NCBI GenBank assembly: GCA_964490145.1
Contig: CAZBBS010000005.1
Span: 1 to 61,688 of the forward strand
Source: Eutrophocola sp964490145
Lineage (GTDB): Bacteria > Pseudomonadota > Gammaproteobacteria > Pseudomonadales > Pseudohongiellaceae
DNA length: 61,688 nucleotides
Direction: 5' to 3'
Shown: one piece after another, positions 52,012 through 59,247 of the stretch
Layout: every line of letters starts with the position of its first letter
Numbering within the stretch: the stretch's first letter is position 1
Position numbers and translations under genes: made by a program
The notes under the pieces: generated by a model
What the model saw: only the letters and a program-made list of their open reading frames with translations
What the model was told of the DNA's origin: nothing
The model's database searches: none

Positions 52012-52563
52012 ATGACGGCAGCCGGCTTTTCCCAACACGCTTTTGTTTCCCTTGGATCAAACCTGCCTTCGGGCAAGGGTGATTCACTGGAGACCCTTGC
52101 TTTTGCTGTTGAGGCGCTGAGCAGCCTGACGGATTTTCCGCTGGTCCAGTCTTCCGTTTATGTCACCAGTCCGGTGGACAGCCCTGAAGGAACGCCGGAT
52201 TTTTTCAACAGTATGGTGGCCTTCATTCCACGACCGGATGAAACGCCGCTCACCCTTCTTCACAAATTGCAGTCACTGGAAACGGTGGCTGATCGCAAGC
52301 GCAGTGGTATACGCAATGAGGCCAGGACACTTGATCTGGATCTCATCATTTTCATGCAGGCGTTTTCCAGTACACCGGAACTGATGCTGCCCCATCCGCG
52401 GGCATCGGAGCGTCGCTTTGTGCTGGCGCCATTGCAGGAAATAGCAGGAGCAGACTTCAGGATTCCCGGCATGGAAGCTACCCTGGCTGAACTGCTCGGT
52501 GCCATCGCCGATACCCAGCAAATCACCCGACTCTCAATCAGGCCAGCCGGAATTCAGGCATAA
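52012..52563 (+). CDS. folK: 2-amino-4-hydroxy-6-hydroxymethyldihydropteridine pyrophosphokinase
   Basis: FolK transfers pyrophosphate from ATP to the pterin before dihydropteroate synthesis in the folate pathway. The 183-residue protein contains the HPPK signatures AFVSLGSNL, a pterin/ATP site with Arg residues in DRKRSGIRNEARTLDLDLI, and PHPRASERRFVLAPLQEIA. It follows hemE by 20 bp, an uncommon neighbour, and is probably on the gltBD-hemE transcript. The 182 bp after it hold structured elements and no T-rich terminator in its own direction. Confidence 0.94.
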   Translation: MTAAGFSQHAFVSLGSNLPSGKGDSLETLAFAVEALSSLTDFPLVQSSVYVTSPVDSPEGTPDFFNSMVAFIPRPDETPLTLLHKLQSLETVADRKRSGIRNEARTLDLDLIIFMQAFSSTPELMLPHPRASERRFVLAPLQEIAGADFRIPGMEATLAELLGAIADTQQITRLSIRPAGIQA

Positions 52564-52588
52564 AAAAACCCCGGCAGTTGCCGGGGTT
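52561..52588 (-). terminator. Rho-independent terminator, leftward
   Basis: AACCCCGGC and GCCGGGGTT form a perfect 9-bp stem on a 4-nt loop. The T run (TTTTTTTA) is on the minus strand, so it ends leftward transcripts such as metF or the candidate small RNA. It overlaps the folK stop codon and lacks a T run in the folK direction. Confidence 0.85.
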
Positions 52589-52640
52589 AGTCGTGGAGCT
52601 AGAGCAGTGAGACCAAAAATCAGAGGGGAATGATTTGGTT
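52561..52640 (-). ncRNA. Candidate small RNA between folK and metF
   Basis: Read leftward, a TATTAT element (52644-52649) would start transcription near 52637. A perfect CRP-type site lies 71.5 bp upstream, which is one of the spacings active for class I CRP promoters. The RNA of about 75 nt would end at a strong hairpin (52567-52588) followed by seven T. No open frame of note is inside. The alternative is that these are 3'-UTR elements of metF, whose stop is at 52746. Confidence 0.35.
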
Positions 52641-52670
52641 TAAATAATACCTTTTTCCCCGTTTTGGTCT
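52610..52670. repeat. Nested inverted repeats in the folK-metF region
   Basis: Outer arms AGACCAAAA (52610-52618) and TTTTGGTCT (52662-52670) match perfectly over 9 bp. Inner arms GGGGAA (52625-52630) and TTCCCC (52655-52660) match over 6 bp. The loop is AT-rich and contains the TATTAT element. In RNA this would make one long two-part stem. Confidence 0.6.
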
Positions 52671-52700
52671 GCGACCTGTTTCACAGTGCCCTGGCTGTTA

Positions 52701-52716
52701 TGTGATTCTGGTCACA
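52701..52716. promoter_or_regulatory. Perfect CRP/Vfr-type site in a convergent intergenic region
   Basis: TGTGATTCTGGTCACA matches the CRP consensus TGTGA-N6-TCACA exactly. It lies inside a larger inverted repeat, CTGGCTG (52691-52697) with CAGCCAG (52721-52727). Both flanking genes end here, so the site has no annotated gene to regulate other than the candidate small RNA. Confidence 0.6.
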
Positions 52717-52745
52717 AAGTCAGCCAGAAAACCGGTAAAGAAGGA

Positions 52746-53654
52746 CTAGATGTCCAGCTCGCGGGTCAGGTCGAAACCACCCTTGTTGTTCAGCTCGAAA
52801 TCACCGTCCATTACGGCATACAGCCAGGCTGCTGATTTCTTCATGCCGCCCAGTGGATACAGGTGGCACAGGTTGATGCCGCATTCTGGATCGTTGGCCT
52901 GGTAATTGGCCAGGTCGCGGGTCAGTTTGTCCGGCATGCGGGTAGTCATCAGTTTGGCAATGTTGGCCGCCTGACGGGTCAGTACGCGCATGGAAGGACC
53001 GATGCCGCAATGGGTGGCATGGGCAATCAGTGTCTTGATAGTGGCCAGACCGGGAATGCCAATGTGGATTGGCAGCTCATTGCCTTCTGCACGGATTTTC
53101 TTGTCCCAGGCGATGATCGGCTCGGCTTCGAAACAGAACTGGGTAGTGATGTACATTTCCATGCCGTGTTCTTTGGCATAGGCATTTTTCTCCAGCAGGG
53201 CGCTGGTCACATCTGCAGGTGGAATATCTGGAGAGCCTTCCGGATGACCGGCAACGCCCAGCTTCTTGATGCCGTACTGCTGGAACAGGTCGGTGCGCAG
53301 CACTTCCATTGAGCTGGAGAATTCGCCAACCGGATTGTCCACGCCGCCACCGATCAGCAGGGCTTCGTCCACCTGGGCTTCACCCTGGAGGATTTTCAGG
53401 TTTTCTTCGAAGAAGGCTTTGCTGGGAATGGAACGGGCAGCAAAGTGAGGCACAGGTTTCATGCCTTCGGCGAACAGCCTTTTCACACAGGCCACGGTGT
53501 CGCGGAAATCGGATCCGGGCAGGAAGGTAACGAAGACCGTGGTGCCAGGACGCAGCATGGTGCGGAAGTCTTCGATTTTGGCGGCGCCGCCCGGAGTGAC
53601 CTCAACAGAGGTATTTTCCAGGAATTTGAGTATGTTTTGTTTTTCGTCAGACAC
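52746..53654 (-). CDS. Methylenetetrahydrofolate reductase superfamily protein, divergent type
   Basis: A 302-residue protein of the MetF superfamily, an FAD-dependent (beta/alpha)8 barrel that reduces methylene- to methyl-tetrahydrofolate. Family features are ITTQFCFEAEPIIAW, the HIGIPGLATIKTL block and AGHPEGSPDI. The N-terminal SFEFFPP motif of E. coli MetF is replaced by TSVEVTPGGAAKI, so it belongs to a distinct subfamily seen, from memory, in methyl-group catabolism of alphaproteobacteria. It could be the main MetF or a one-carbon catabolic enzyme; a canonical metF elsewhere would decide. It is transcribed leftward, alone. Confidence 0.8.
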   Translation of the reverse strand: MSDEKQNILKFLENTSVEVTPGGAAKIEDFRTMLRPGTTVFVTFLPGSDFRDTVACVKRLFAEGMKPVPHFAARSIPSKAFFEENLKILQGEAQVDEALLIGGGVDNPVGEFSSSMEVLRTDLFQQYGIKKLGVAGHPEGSPDIPPADVTSALLEKNAYAKEHGMEMYITTQFCFEAEPIIAWDKKIRAEGNELPIHIGIPGLATIKTLIAHATHCGIGPSMRVLTRQAANIAKLMTTRMPDKLTRDLANYQANDPECGINLCHLYPLGGMKKSAAWLYAVMDGDFELNNKGGFDLTRELDI

Positions 53655-53692
53655 GTTGTTTCCCTGTTCTCTCGTTCAAAAAGGGCGCTATT

Positions 53693-54970
53693 TTATCGGG
53701 ATGCGGGGCCGCCAGCAAACTCTTTGATAGTGGATGTCAGCCGGCCAAGGTCGGCGCTGGATATGGTGTAGGGGGGCATGACATAGACCAGGCGCCCAAA
53801 AGGCCTGATCCAGACGCCCTGGCTGACAAAAAAGGCCTGGGCAGCGGCCATATCGACAGAATCTGCCATTTCCACCACCCCGATAGCACCCAGTACCCTG
53901 ACATCAGCAACACTGTCCAATTCACGGCAGGGGGCCAGTTCAATAGCCAGTTGCTTTTCAATGGCCCCTATCCTTGTCTCCCAGTCTGACGCCTGTAACA
54001 GACGGATACTGGCCAGGGCACAGGCACATGCCAGGGGGTTGCCCATGAAAGTAGGGCCATGCATGAACACCCCCTGATTCCTGGAGATCGCCTCGCTGAC
54101 CTTTTCAGTGCACAGGGTCGCTGCCAGGGTCATGTATCCTCCAGTCAGGGCCTTGCCCAGGCAGAGGATGTCAGGGCTGATATTGGCATGTTCACAGGCA
54201 AACAGTTTGCCGCTGCGCCCGAACCCTGTGGCAATTTCATCAGCAATCAGCAGGATGCCGTAGCTGTCACAAAGATCCCGCGCCCCTTTAAGGTAGTCCG
54301 CCGAATAGAAAAACATCCGGCCAGCGCCCTGGACGATGGGCTCCAGGATCAGCGCGGCAATGTCCTGGTGATGGGCTTCCAGCAGGGACTTCAGGCTGTC
54401 CAGATCCCCATCGTAAAGTGCAGCGCCAAAGGGTGTCCGGGGTGCATCGGCAAAATGGTTCTCCAGCAAAAAGCCTTTGAAAATGTCGTGCATGCCGGTG
54501 ACCGGGTCACACACTGACATGGCGGCAAAAGTGTCACCGTGGTAGCCATTGCGTATGGTCAGCAGCTTCTTGCGCTGGTTGTCACCCTGATTGATCCAGT
54601 ATTGCAGGGCCATTTTGATAGCGACTTCAACGGCCACCGAGCCACTGTCGGCAAAAAAGACTTTCTGTAGTGAAGCAGGAGTCAGCTCAACCAGCTGTCT
54701 AGCCAGCTCCACGGCCGGGCCATGGGTGATACCCCCGAACATGACATGGGCCATGGATTGCAACTGCTCAGCCACCGCCGCATTCAGTTGCGGGTGGTTG
54801 TAGCCATGAATGGCGCTCCACCAGGAGGCCATGCCATCTACCAGTTCAGTGCCATCTTCCAGGGTCAGTCTGACGCCTTCAGCCCGGGTTACCGGGTAAA
54901 CCGGAAGGGGCTCATCCATGGAGGTGTAGGGATGCCAGATATGGGCCTTGTCGAAATCGAGATCAATCAT
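53693..54970 (-). CDS. bioA: Adenosylmethionine-8-amino-7-oxononanoate transaminase
   Basis: BioA converts KAPA to DAPA using SAM as amino donor and PLP. The 425-residue protein begins with HIWHPYTSMDEP, a typical BioA start, and has DGMASWWSAIHGYNHP. The PLP Lys lies in CLGKALTGGYM, with DEIATGFGRSG before it. The start codon lies only 9 bp from a TAGAAT -10 box, and no Shine-Dalgarno sequence is seen, so the mRNA may be leaderless. It reads leftward, separated from bioBFCD by comF and a structured intergenic region. Confidence 0.97.
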   Translation of the reverse strand: MIDLDFDKAHIWHPYTSMDEPLPVYPVTRAEGVRLTLEDGTELVDGMASWWSAIHGYNHPQLNAAVAEQLQSMAHVMFGGITHGPAVELARQLVELTPASLQKVFFADSGSVAVEVAIKMALQYWINQGDNQRKKLLTIRNGYHGDTFAAMSVCDPVTGMHDIFKGFLLENHFADAPRTPFGAALYDGDLDSLKSLLEAHHQDIAALILEPIVQGAGRMFFYSADYLKGARDLCDSYGILLIADEIATGFGRSGKLFACEHANISPDILCLGKALTGGYMTLAATLCTEKVSEAISRNQGVFMHGPTFMGNPLACACALASIRLLQASDWETRIGAIEKQLAIELAPCRELDSVADVRVLGAIGVVEMADSVDMAAAQAFFVSQGVWIRPFGRLVYVMPPYTISSADLGRLTSTIKEFAGGPASR

Positions 54971-54978
54971 GGCCCGCT

Positions 54979-55007
54979 ATTCTAGAGAAAAGGGTGGGGG
55001 ATGTCCT
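54979..55007 (-). promoter_or_regulatory. Candidate bioA promoter with near-leaderless start
   Basis: Leftward AGGACA (55007-55002), a 17-bp spacer, and TAGAAT (54984-54979). The start point would fall within about 2-3 bp of the ATG at 54970. Confidence 0.45.
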
Positions 55008-55118
55008 GAGGGTTCGGCTTGGATGCAAAGGATTCCACTTAATAACTGTTCAAATATGTTAGAGGGTTCATGATTTAACTTCGGAAAATTTTGCTGTCAG
55101 CCGACAAACTCAGGGTAT

Positions 55119-55228
55119 GACTGGTGCTCCGGTTACCTGTCAGTGACACGCCGTAAACACATCCCTGTGGGCTCGGCACCGGCATCCATGCCGGTGCCGG
55201 TCACTGCCAGGTATCCAGAACACCTGTC
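55119..55228. repeat. Branched imperfect inverted repeat of about 110 bp
   Basis: The outer arms (55131-55147 and 55200-55216) match 15 of 17 bases and continue more loosely to 55119 and 55228. Inside are a small hairpin CACA-TCCC-TGTG (55158-55169) and a strong one, CGGCACCGGCAT-CC-ATGCCGGTGCCG (55174-55199, 12-bp arms; given in part). The fold is a three-way junction. It resembles dispersed intergenic repeats of gammaproteobacteria that I recall but cannot verify here. The rest of 54971-55349 holds the bioA promoter and nothing else recognisable. Confidence 0.7.
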
Positions 55229-55349
55229 TCTTAGGATTCAGTGGGACAAATGAATAGGGAAGAAAACCAGGGAAATAATGCGGAAATGTTACTGGTGAGT
55301 TCTTGAATACAAAACCTGCAAACAAGGACTCTCGCCCTGCCTTCCACCC

Positions 55350-56093
55350 TTACAGCGGCGTTCTGGCCAGCGCCCAGACATGTACCTGACAGGCATCTGC
55401 CTTGAGCAGGGTCTGGCTGAGTTCGGAAACGGTCGTTGCCGTGGTGATCACGTCATCCACGATGGCAATGGTTTTACCCTTTACCTTGCTCTGTTCTGAG
55501 ATGCTGAAGGCGCCACGCAGATTTTGCCGGCGCTGGCGGGCATTCAGCCCGGTTTGTGAATCCGTTTTGCGGCAGCGTGTGGCAAGACGGGGAAAAAGGG
55601 GTAGATCCAGCAGTCTGGCCAGGTCCCGGGCTATCTCGTGCGACTGGTTAAAGCCCCGTTGTCGCAGGCGTTTCGGATGCAGGGGCACCGGTATCAGCAG
55701 GTCCGGGAGGGGGTGGTCACGATATCGGGCCCGGATTTCATCGGCAAGGATCATGGTGAGTTCACGGCCCACAACCAGGCGTTCGTGGTATTTAAATGCC
55801 GTAATCAATCCGGGTAGTGGTGGTTGATAGGCCAGGGGAGCCACCAGTCGTTGAAAAGGCGGTGGCCGGGAAAGACAGCTGCCGCAGTAACTGTGCCAGG
55901 GATTACAGCGGGGGATATCCAGGCCGCAGCGGCCACAGGGCTGGGGGATTCGGGGCAAGCCCGCCTCGCAGGTCTGGCAAAGATCGCGCTGTCGGCCGCT
56001 CAGCCGGGAGCATTGGACGCAGACGCCTGGGAGCAGGGCAAATTGGACAGATTTTAACCATTGGTAAATTCTTTTTTGCTCCCGGGTTGACAT
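55350..56093 (-). CDS. comF: ComF family phosphoribosyltransferase-like protein
   Basis: ComF proteins support natural DNA uptake in competent bacteria by an unknown step. The 247-residue protein has an N-terminal Cys-rich zinc-ribbon region (CVQC, CQTC, CGRC, CGSC, about 21-73). A phosphoribosyltransferase-like domain follows with VPLHPKRLRQRGFNQSHEIA and the PRPP loop AIVDDVITTATTVSEL. It is divergent from bioB, with both start regions overlapping one candidate promoter. Type IV pilus genes at 31666-36798 make competence plausible, but no other com genes are in the window. Confidence 0.93.
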   Translation of the reverse strand: MSTREQKRIYQWLKSVQFALLPGVCVQCSRLSGRQRDLCQTCEAGLPRIPQPCGRCGLDIPRCNPWHSYCGSCLSRPPPFQRLVAPLAYQPPLPGLITAFKYHERLVVGRELTMILADEIRARYRDHPLPDLLIPVPLHPKRLRQRGFNQSHEIARDLARLLDLPLFPRLATRCRKTDSQTGLNARQRRQNLRGAFSISEQSKVKGKTIAIVDDVITTATTVSELSQTLLKADACQVHVWALARTPL

Positions 56094-56101
56094 GGTAGAA
56101 T
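56061..56101 (+). promoter_or_regulatory. Candidate bioB promoter with a weak BirA-like operator
   Basis: An extended -10, TGG-TAGAAT (56093-56101), lies 83 bp before bioB. A BirA-like pair, TTGGTAAAT (56061-56069, 5/9) and GGTTGACAT (56085-56093, 7/9 to GGTTTACAA), is separated by 15 bp, the correct spacing. The site overlaps the comF start codon. The promoter is fair; the operator is weak. Confidence 0.35.
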
Positions 56102-56183
56102 GCCTCGCAATTCACTTCCCCCCAGCATAGTGCCAATTCCAGACTGTGCAGGGCGACATTCCAACCGACTATCCGGAGCACGC

Positions 56184-57215
56184 ATGACCATTGCCACCCG
56201 ACACGACTGGACCTATGACGAAGTAAAGGCCCTTTTTGATCAGCCTTTCAATGACCTGTTATTTCAGGCCCAGAGCATTCACCGGCAACACTTTGACCCC
56301 AATGCCGTGCAGGTGAGCACCTTGCTCTCGATTAAAACCGGCGCCTGCCCCGAGGACTGTAAATACTGCTCACAAAGCGGACATCACAACACCGAGCTGG
56401 AAAGGGAAAAACTGCTGGCGGTGGAAAAGGTGCTGGAAGAAGCGAAAAAGGCCAAAGACAACGGCGCCTCGCGTTTCTGCATGGGAGCGGCCTGGAAGCA
56501 CCCGTCGGCGAAGGACTTTCCCCATGTCCTGGCCATGGTCAGGGGAGTGCGTGAGCTGGGTATGGAAACCTGTATGACGCTAGGCGCCCTGAATCGCGAG
56601 CAGACTGAAGCCCTGGCAGAGGCCGGACTGGATTATTACAACCATAACATCGATACCTCACGTAACTACTACAAGACCATTATCAGCACCCGAACCTTTG
56701 AGGATCGCCTGGACACCCTGGAGCATGTGCGCGATGCAGGTATCAAGGTGTGTTGCGGCGGTATCGTCGGCATGGGTGAAGAGAAGCAGGACCGTATCGA
56801 ATTTCTCAAGGAGCTGGCCAATCTGCCCCGGCATCCGGAAAGTGTGCCGATCAACAATCTGGTCAAAATCAAGGGAACTCCCCTGGAAAATGTTGATGAC
56901 CTGGATGAGTTTGAGTTCATCCGCATGATTGCCGTTGCCAGAATTATCATGCCAGCCTCCCAGGTGCGTCTGTCTGCCGGCCGCGAGGAAATGAATGACC
57001 AGATGCAGGCCCTGTGTTTCTTTGCGGGTGCCAACTCCATTTTCTACGGTGAAAAACTGCTGACCACATCCAATCCCGATGAGAATCATGACATGACCCT
57101 GTTTGCCCGGCTTGGCATTCATCCGGATGAGTTTCATTCACAGGATGAGATGGCCATGACCGTGCCCAACCCGGCTGCAGAGTCCCAGGCATTTTATGAT
57201 GCCACGAGTCACTGA
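56184..57215 (+). CDS. bioB: Biotin synthase
   Basis: BioB is the radical SAM enzyme that inserts sulfur into dethiobiotin. I start at the ATG at 56184 (MTIATRHDWTYDEV), preceded by GGAG, giving 343 residues; the in-frame stretch back to 56100 is leader. The radical-SAM cluster Cys are C55, C59 and C62 in GACPEDCKYCSQS. The second 2Fe-2S cluster ligands lie in FCMGAAW, METCMTLG and VCCGGIVGMGE, with Arg in VRLSAGREEM. It is the first gene of bioB-F-C-D. Confidence 0.98.
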   Translation: MTIATRHDWTYDEVKALFDQPFNDLLFQAQSIHRQHFDPNAVQVSTLLSIKTGACPEDCKYCSQSGHHNTELEREKLLAVEKVLEEAKKAKDNGASRFCMGAAWKHPSAKDFPHVLAMVRGVRELGMETCMTLGALNREQTEALAEAGLDYYNHNIDTSRNYYKTIISTRTFEDRLDTLEHVRDAGIKVCCGGIVGMGEEKQDRIEFLKELANLPRHPESVPINNLVKIKGTPLENVDDLDEFEFIRMIAVARIIMPASQVRLSAGREEMNDQMQALCFFAGANSIFYGEKLLTTSNPDENHDMTLFARLGIHPDEFHSQDEMAMTVPNPAAESQAFYDATSH

Positions 57216-57232
57216 CTCTGGCTGGTCAGTCC

Positions 57233-58447
57233 ATGGATTCCTTCCGGCAGTCTCTGCGCCAGCGTCTGGCTGAACATGAAAAGGCCTCACTGTTAAGACA
57301 GCGTCGTACGCTGTTTTCCCCGCAGGGCACTGAAATCATTCTCGATGGTGAACATGTCACCAGCTTCTGCAGTAATGATTATCTGGGGCTGGCAGGGCAT
57401 CCTGATGTCATAGATGCCTATCGACAGGGTGTAGAGGATTTCGGGGCCGGCAGCGGTGCCTCCCACCTGGTGAGCGGTCATCTGGCGCCTCACCGGGCCC
57501 TGGAAGAAGAACTGGCGGTGTTTACGGGCAGGAGTCGCGCCCTCGTTTTTTCCAGTGGCTACATGGCCAATGTCGGCACACTAACCACACTGCTGGGAAA
57601 AGGTGATGGAGTTTTCGAAGACCGCCTGAACCACGCGTCGCTGCTTGATGGTGGTCTGTTCAGTGGTGCCGTATTCAAGCGTTATCCGCATCTTGATACC
57701 TCAGTACTCGATAAAAAACTCGGGGAGACCGGAGCCGGGAGAAAACTGCTTGTCTCTGACGGGGTGTTCAGCATGGACGGCGATACCGCCCCCTTGCCTG
57801 AACTGATCCAGGTGGCTGGCAAGCATGATGCTGTCCTGATGATTGATGATGCCCATGGCTTTGGCGTCCTTGGCGAAAAGGGCGGCGGACTGGTGCAGCA
57901 CTGGCAGGAACAGGGCATAGCGATAGATGAAAACAATCTGCAGGTTCTGGTTGGGACCTTTGGTAAGGCCTTTGGGGGGAGTGGCGCTTTTGTGGCCGGC
58001 AGCGAGGAATTGATAGAAACCCTGATCCAGTTTTGCCGTCCCTACATCTATACCACGGCCATGCCGCCGGGGATGGCCGAGGCGTTGCGTGTGAGCCTGA
58101 AACTGGTCCAGAAAGATCGCTGGCGCCGGGATTACCTGCGTAACATGATCGGCCGCTTCCGCCGCTATTGCGAAGAACTGGGCCTGACCCTGCTGCCCTC
58201 GGAAACGCCCATCCAGGCAATTGTCCTGGAGGATGTTGAAACCACCCTTGCTGCCAGCCGGGCGCTTTTGGAATCCGGTATATATGTGTCTGCGATCAGA
58301 CCGCCCACTGTGCCGCAGGGAACATCACGCCTGCGGGTGACCTTCAGTGCGGTTCACACGGAGGATCAGTTCAGCAAACTGCTCAATGGGTTGACACGGG
58401 TTGCCGCCATCAGGGAAGCGGCAGGACAGCAGGGCAAGTGGTCATGA
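57233..58447 (+). CDS. bioF: 8-amino-7-oxononanoate synthase
   Basis: BioF condenses pimeloyl-ACP with L-alanine to make KAPA, using PLP. The 404-residue protein has FCSNDYLGLAGHPDV, GAGSGASHLVSGHLAPH, DDAHGFGVLGEKGGG and the PLP Lys in VGTFGKAFGGSGAF. It follows bioB by 17 bp and overlaps bioC by 4 bp (ATGA). In Pseudomonas bioH sits between bioF and bioC; it is absent here. Confidence 0.97.
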   Translation: MDSFRQSLRQRLAEHEKASLLRQRRTLFSPQGTEIILDGEHVTSFCSNDYLGLAGHPDVIDAYRQGVEDFGAGSGASHLVSGHLAPHRALEEELAVFTGRSRALVFSSGYMANVGTLTTLLGKGDGVFEDRLNHASLLDGGLFSGAVFKRYPHLDTSVLDKKLGETGAGRKLLVSDGVFSMDGDTAPLPELIQVAGKHDAVLMIDDAHGFGVLGEKGGGLVQHWQEQGIAIDENNLQVLVGTFGKAFGGSGAFVAGSEELIETLIQFCRPYIYTTAMPPGMAEALRVSLKLVQKDRWRRDYLRNMIGRFRRYCEELGLTLLPSETPIQAIVLEDVETTLAASRALLESGIYVSAIRPPTVPQGTSRLRVTFSAVHTEDQFSKLLNGLTRVAAIREAAGQQGKWS

Positions 58448-59247
58448 ACTGTTCCCAGGTTTTGCCTGACAAGGTCAAAGTGGCCCGCTCTTTTGGCCGG
58501 GCGGCCTCGCAGTACGATCGCTTTGCCAGACTCCAGCGGGATGTGGCCGACCAGTTACTGGCTCTGGACCTGCCCGAAACAGTCAGTCAGGTTCTCGATC
58601 TCGGCAGTGGCACAGGGTATTGCGCCAGGCTGCTGGGTCAGCGCTATCCCCAGGCGGGCATTGTCAGCGTTGATATTTCTGAAGGCATGCTTTGCCATGC
58701 CAGAGCCCGGGAAGATAAAGAGGACAGTGCGCTTTCCTATTATGTCTGTGGGGATGGGGAAGTGCTGCCGTTTGCAGACAACTGTTTCGATCTGGTGGTC
58801 TCCAGTCTCACACTGCAATGGTGTCAGGCTCCCGGAAACCTTTTTGCCGAGTTGTACAGGGTCATGAAACCGGGGGCCAGGGCACTGGTCAGCACCCTTG
58901 CTGAAAACACTCTGCAGGAACTGAAATCAAGCTGGGAAAAAGTTGATGATTATGTCCATGTGAACCGCTTTCTGGGGCTGACTGAAATACTGTCAGCACT
59001 GGCTGATGCTCCCTTTTCGCTGTGTGACGCCAGAAACTCCCAGGAAACCTATTTCTACAACGCATTGTCTGACCTGACCCGTGAACTCAAGGGCATTGGC
59101 GCCAACAATCGCAACGCCGGACAGGCGGCGGGCCTGACGGGCAGGAAAAAGCTCCAGGCGCTAAAACAGGAATTTGAAGGGAAGTATCAGGCTGGCAAAG
59201 GTATTCCTGTCACCTATGACCTTGTTCTGATTGAGTTGGAAAAATAG
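58444..59247 (+). CDS. bioC: Malonyl-ACP O-methyltransferase
   Basis: BioC methylates malonyl-ACP with SAM to start pimelate synthesis by disguised fatty-acid elongation. I use the ATG at 58444, coupled to the bioF stop, giving 267 residues. Motifs: KVARSFGRAASQYDRFARLQ near the N-terminus, SAM motif VLDLGSGTGYCA, DISEGML, and FDLVVSSLTLQWC. The methyl ester it makes must later be removed, normally by BioH, which is not visible. The stop overlaps the bioD start. Confidence 0.96.
   Translation: MNCSQVLPDKVKVARSFGRAASQYDRFARLQRDVADQLLALDLPETVSQVLDLGSGTGYCARLLGQRYPQAGIVSVDISEGMLCHARAREDKEDSALSYYVCGDGEVLPFADNCFDLVVSSLTLQWCQAPGNLFAELYRVMKPGARALVSTLAENTLQELKSSWEKVDDYVHVNRFLGLTEILSALADAPFSLCDARNSQETYFYNALSDLTRELKGIGANNRNAGQAAGLTGRKKLQALKQEFEGKYQAGKGIPVTYDLVLIELEK

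Noticed and set aside
50915..52087. 390-residue open frame antisense to hemE
   Set aside because: It mirrors the codon structure of hemE, is rich in His, Gln and Gly, and has no ribosome-binding site or recognisable motif.
56087..56101. TTGACA next to TAGAAT before bioB
   Set aside because: Only 3 bp separate the two boxes, so they cannot act together as -35 and -10.
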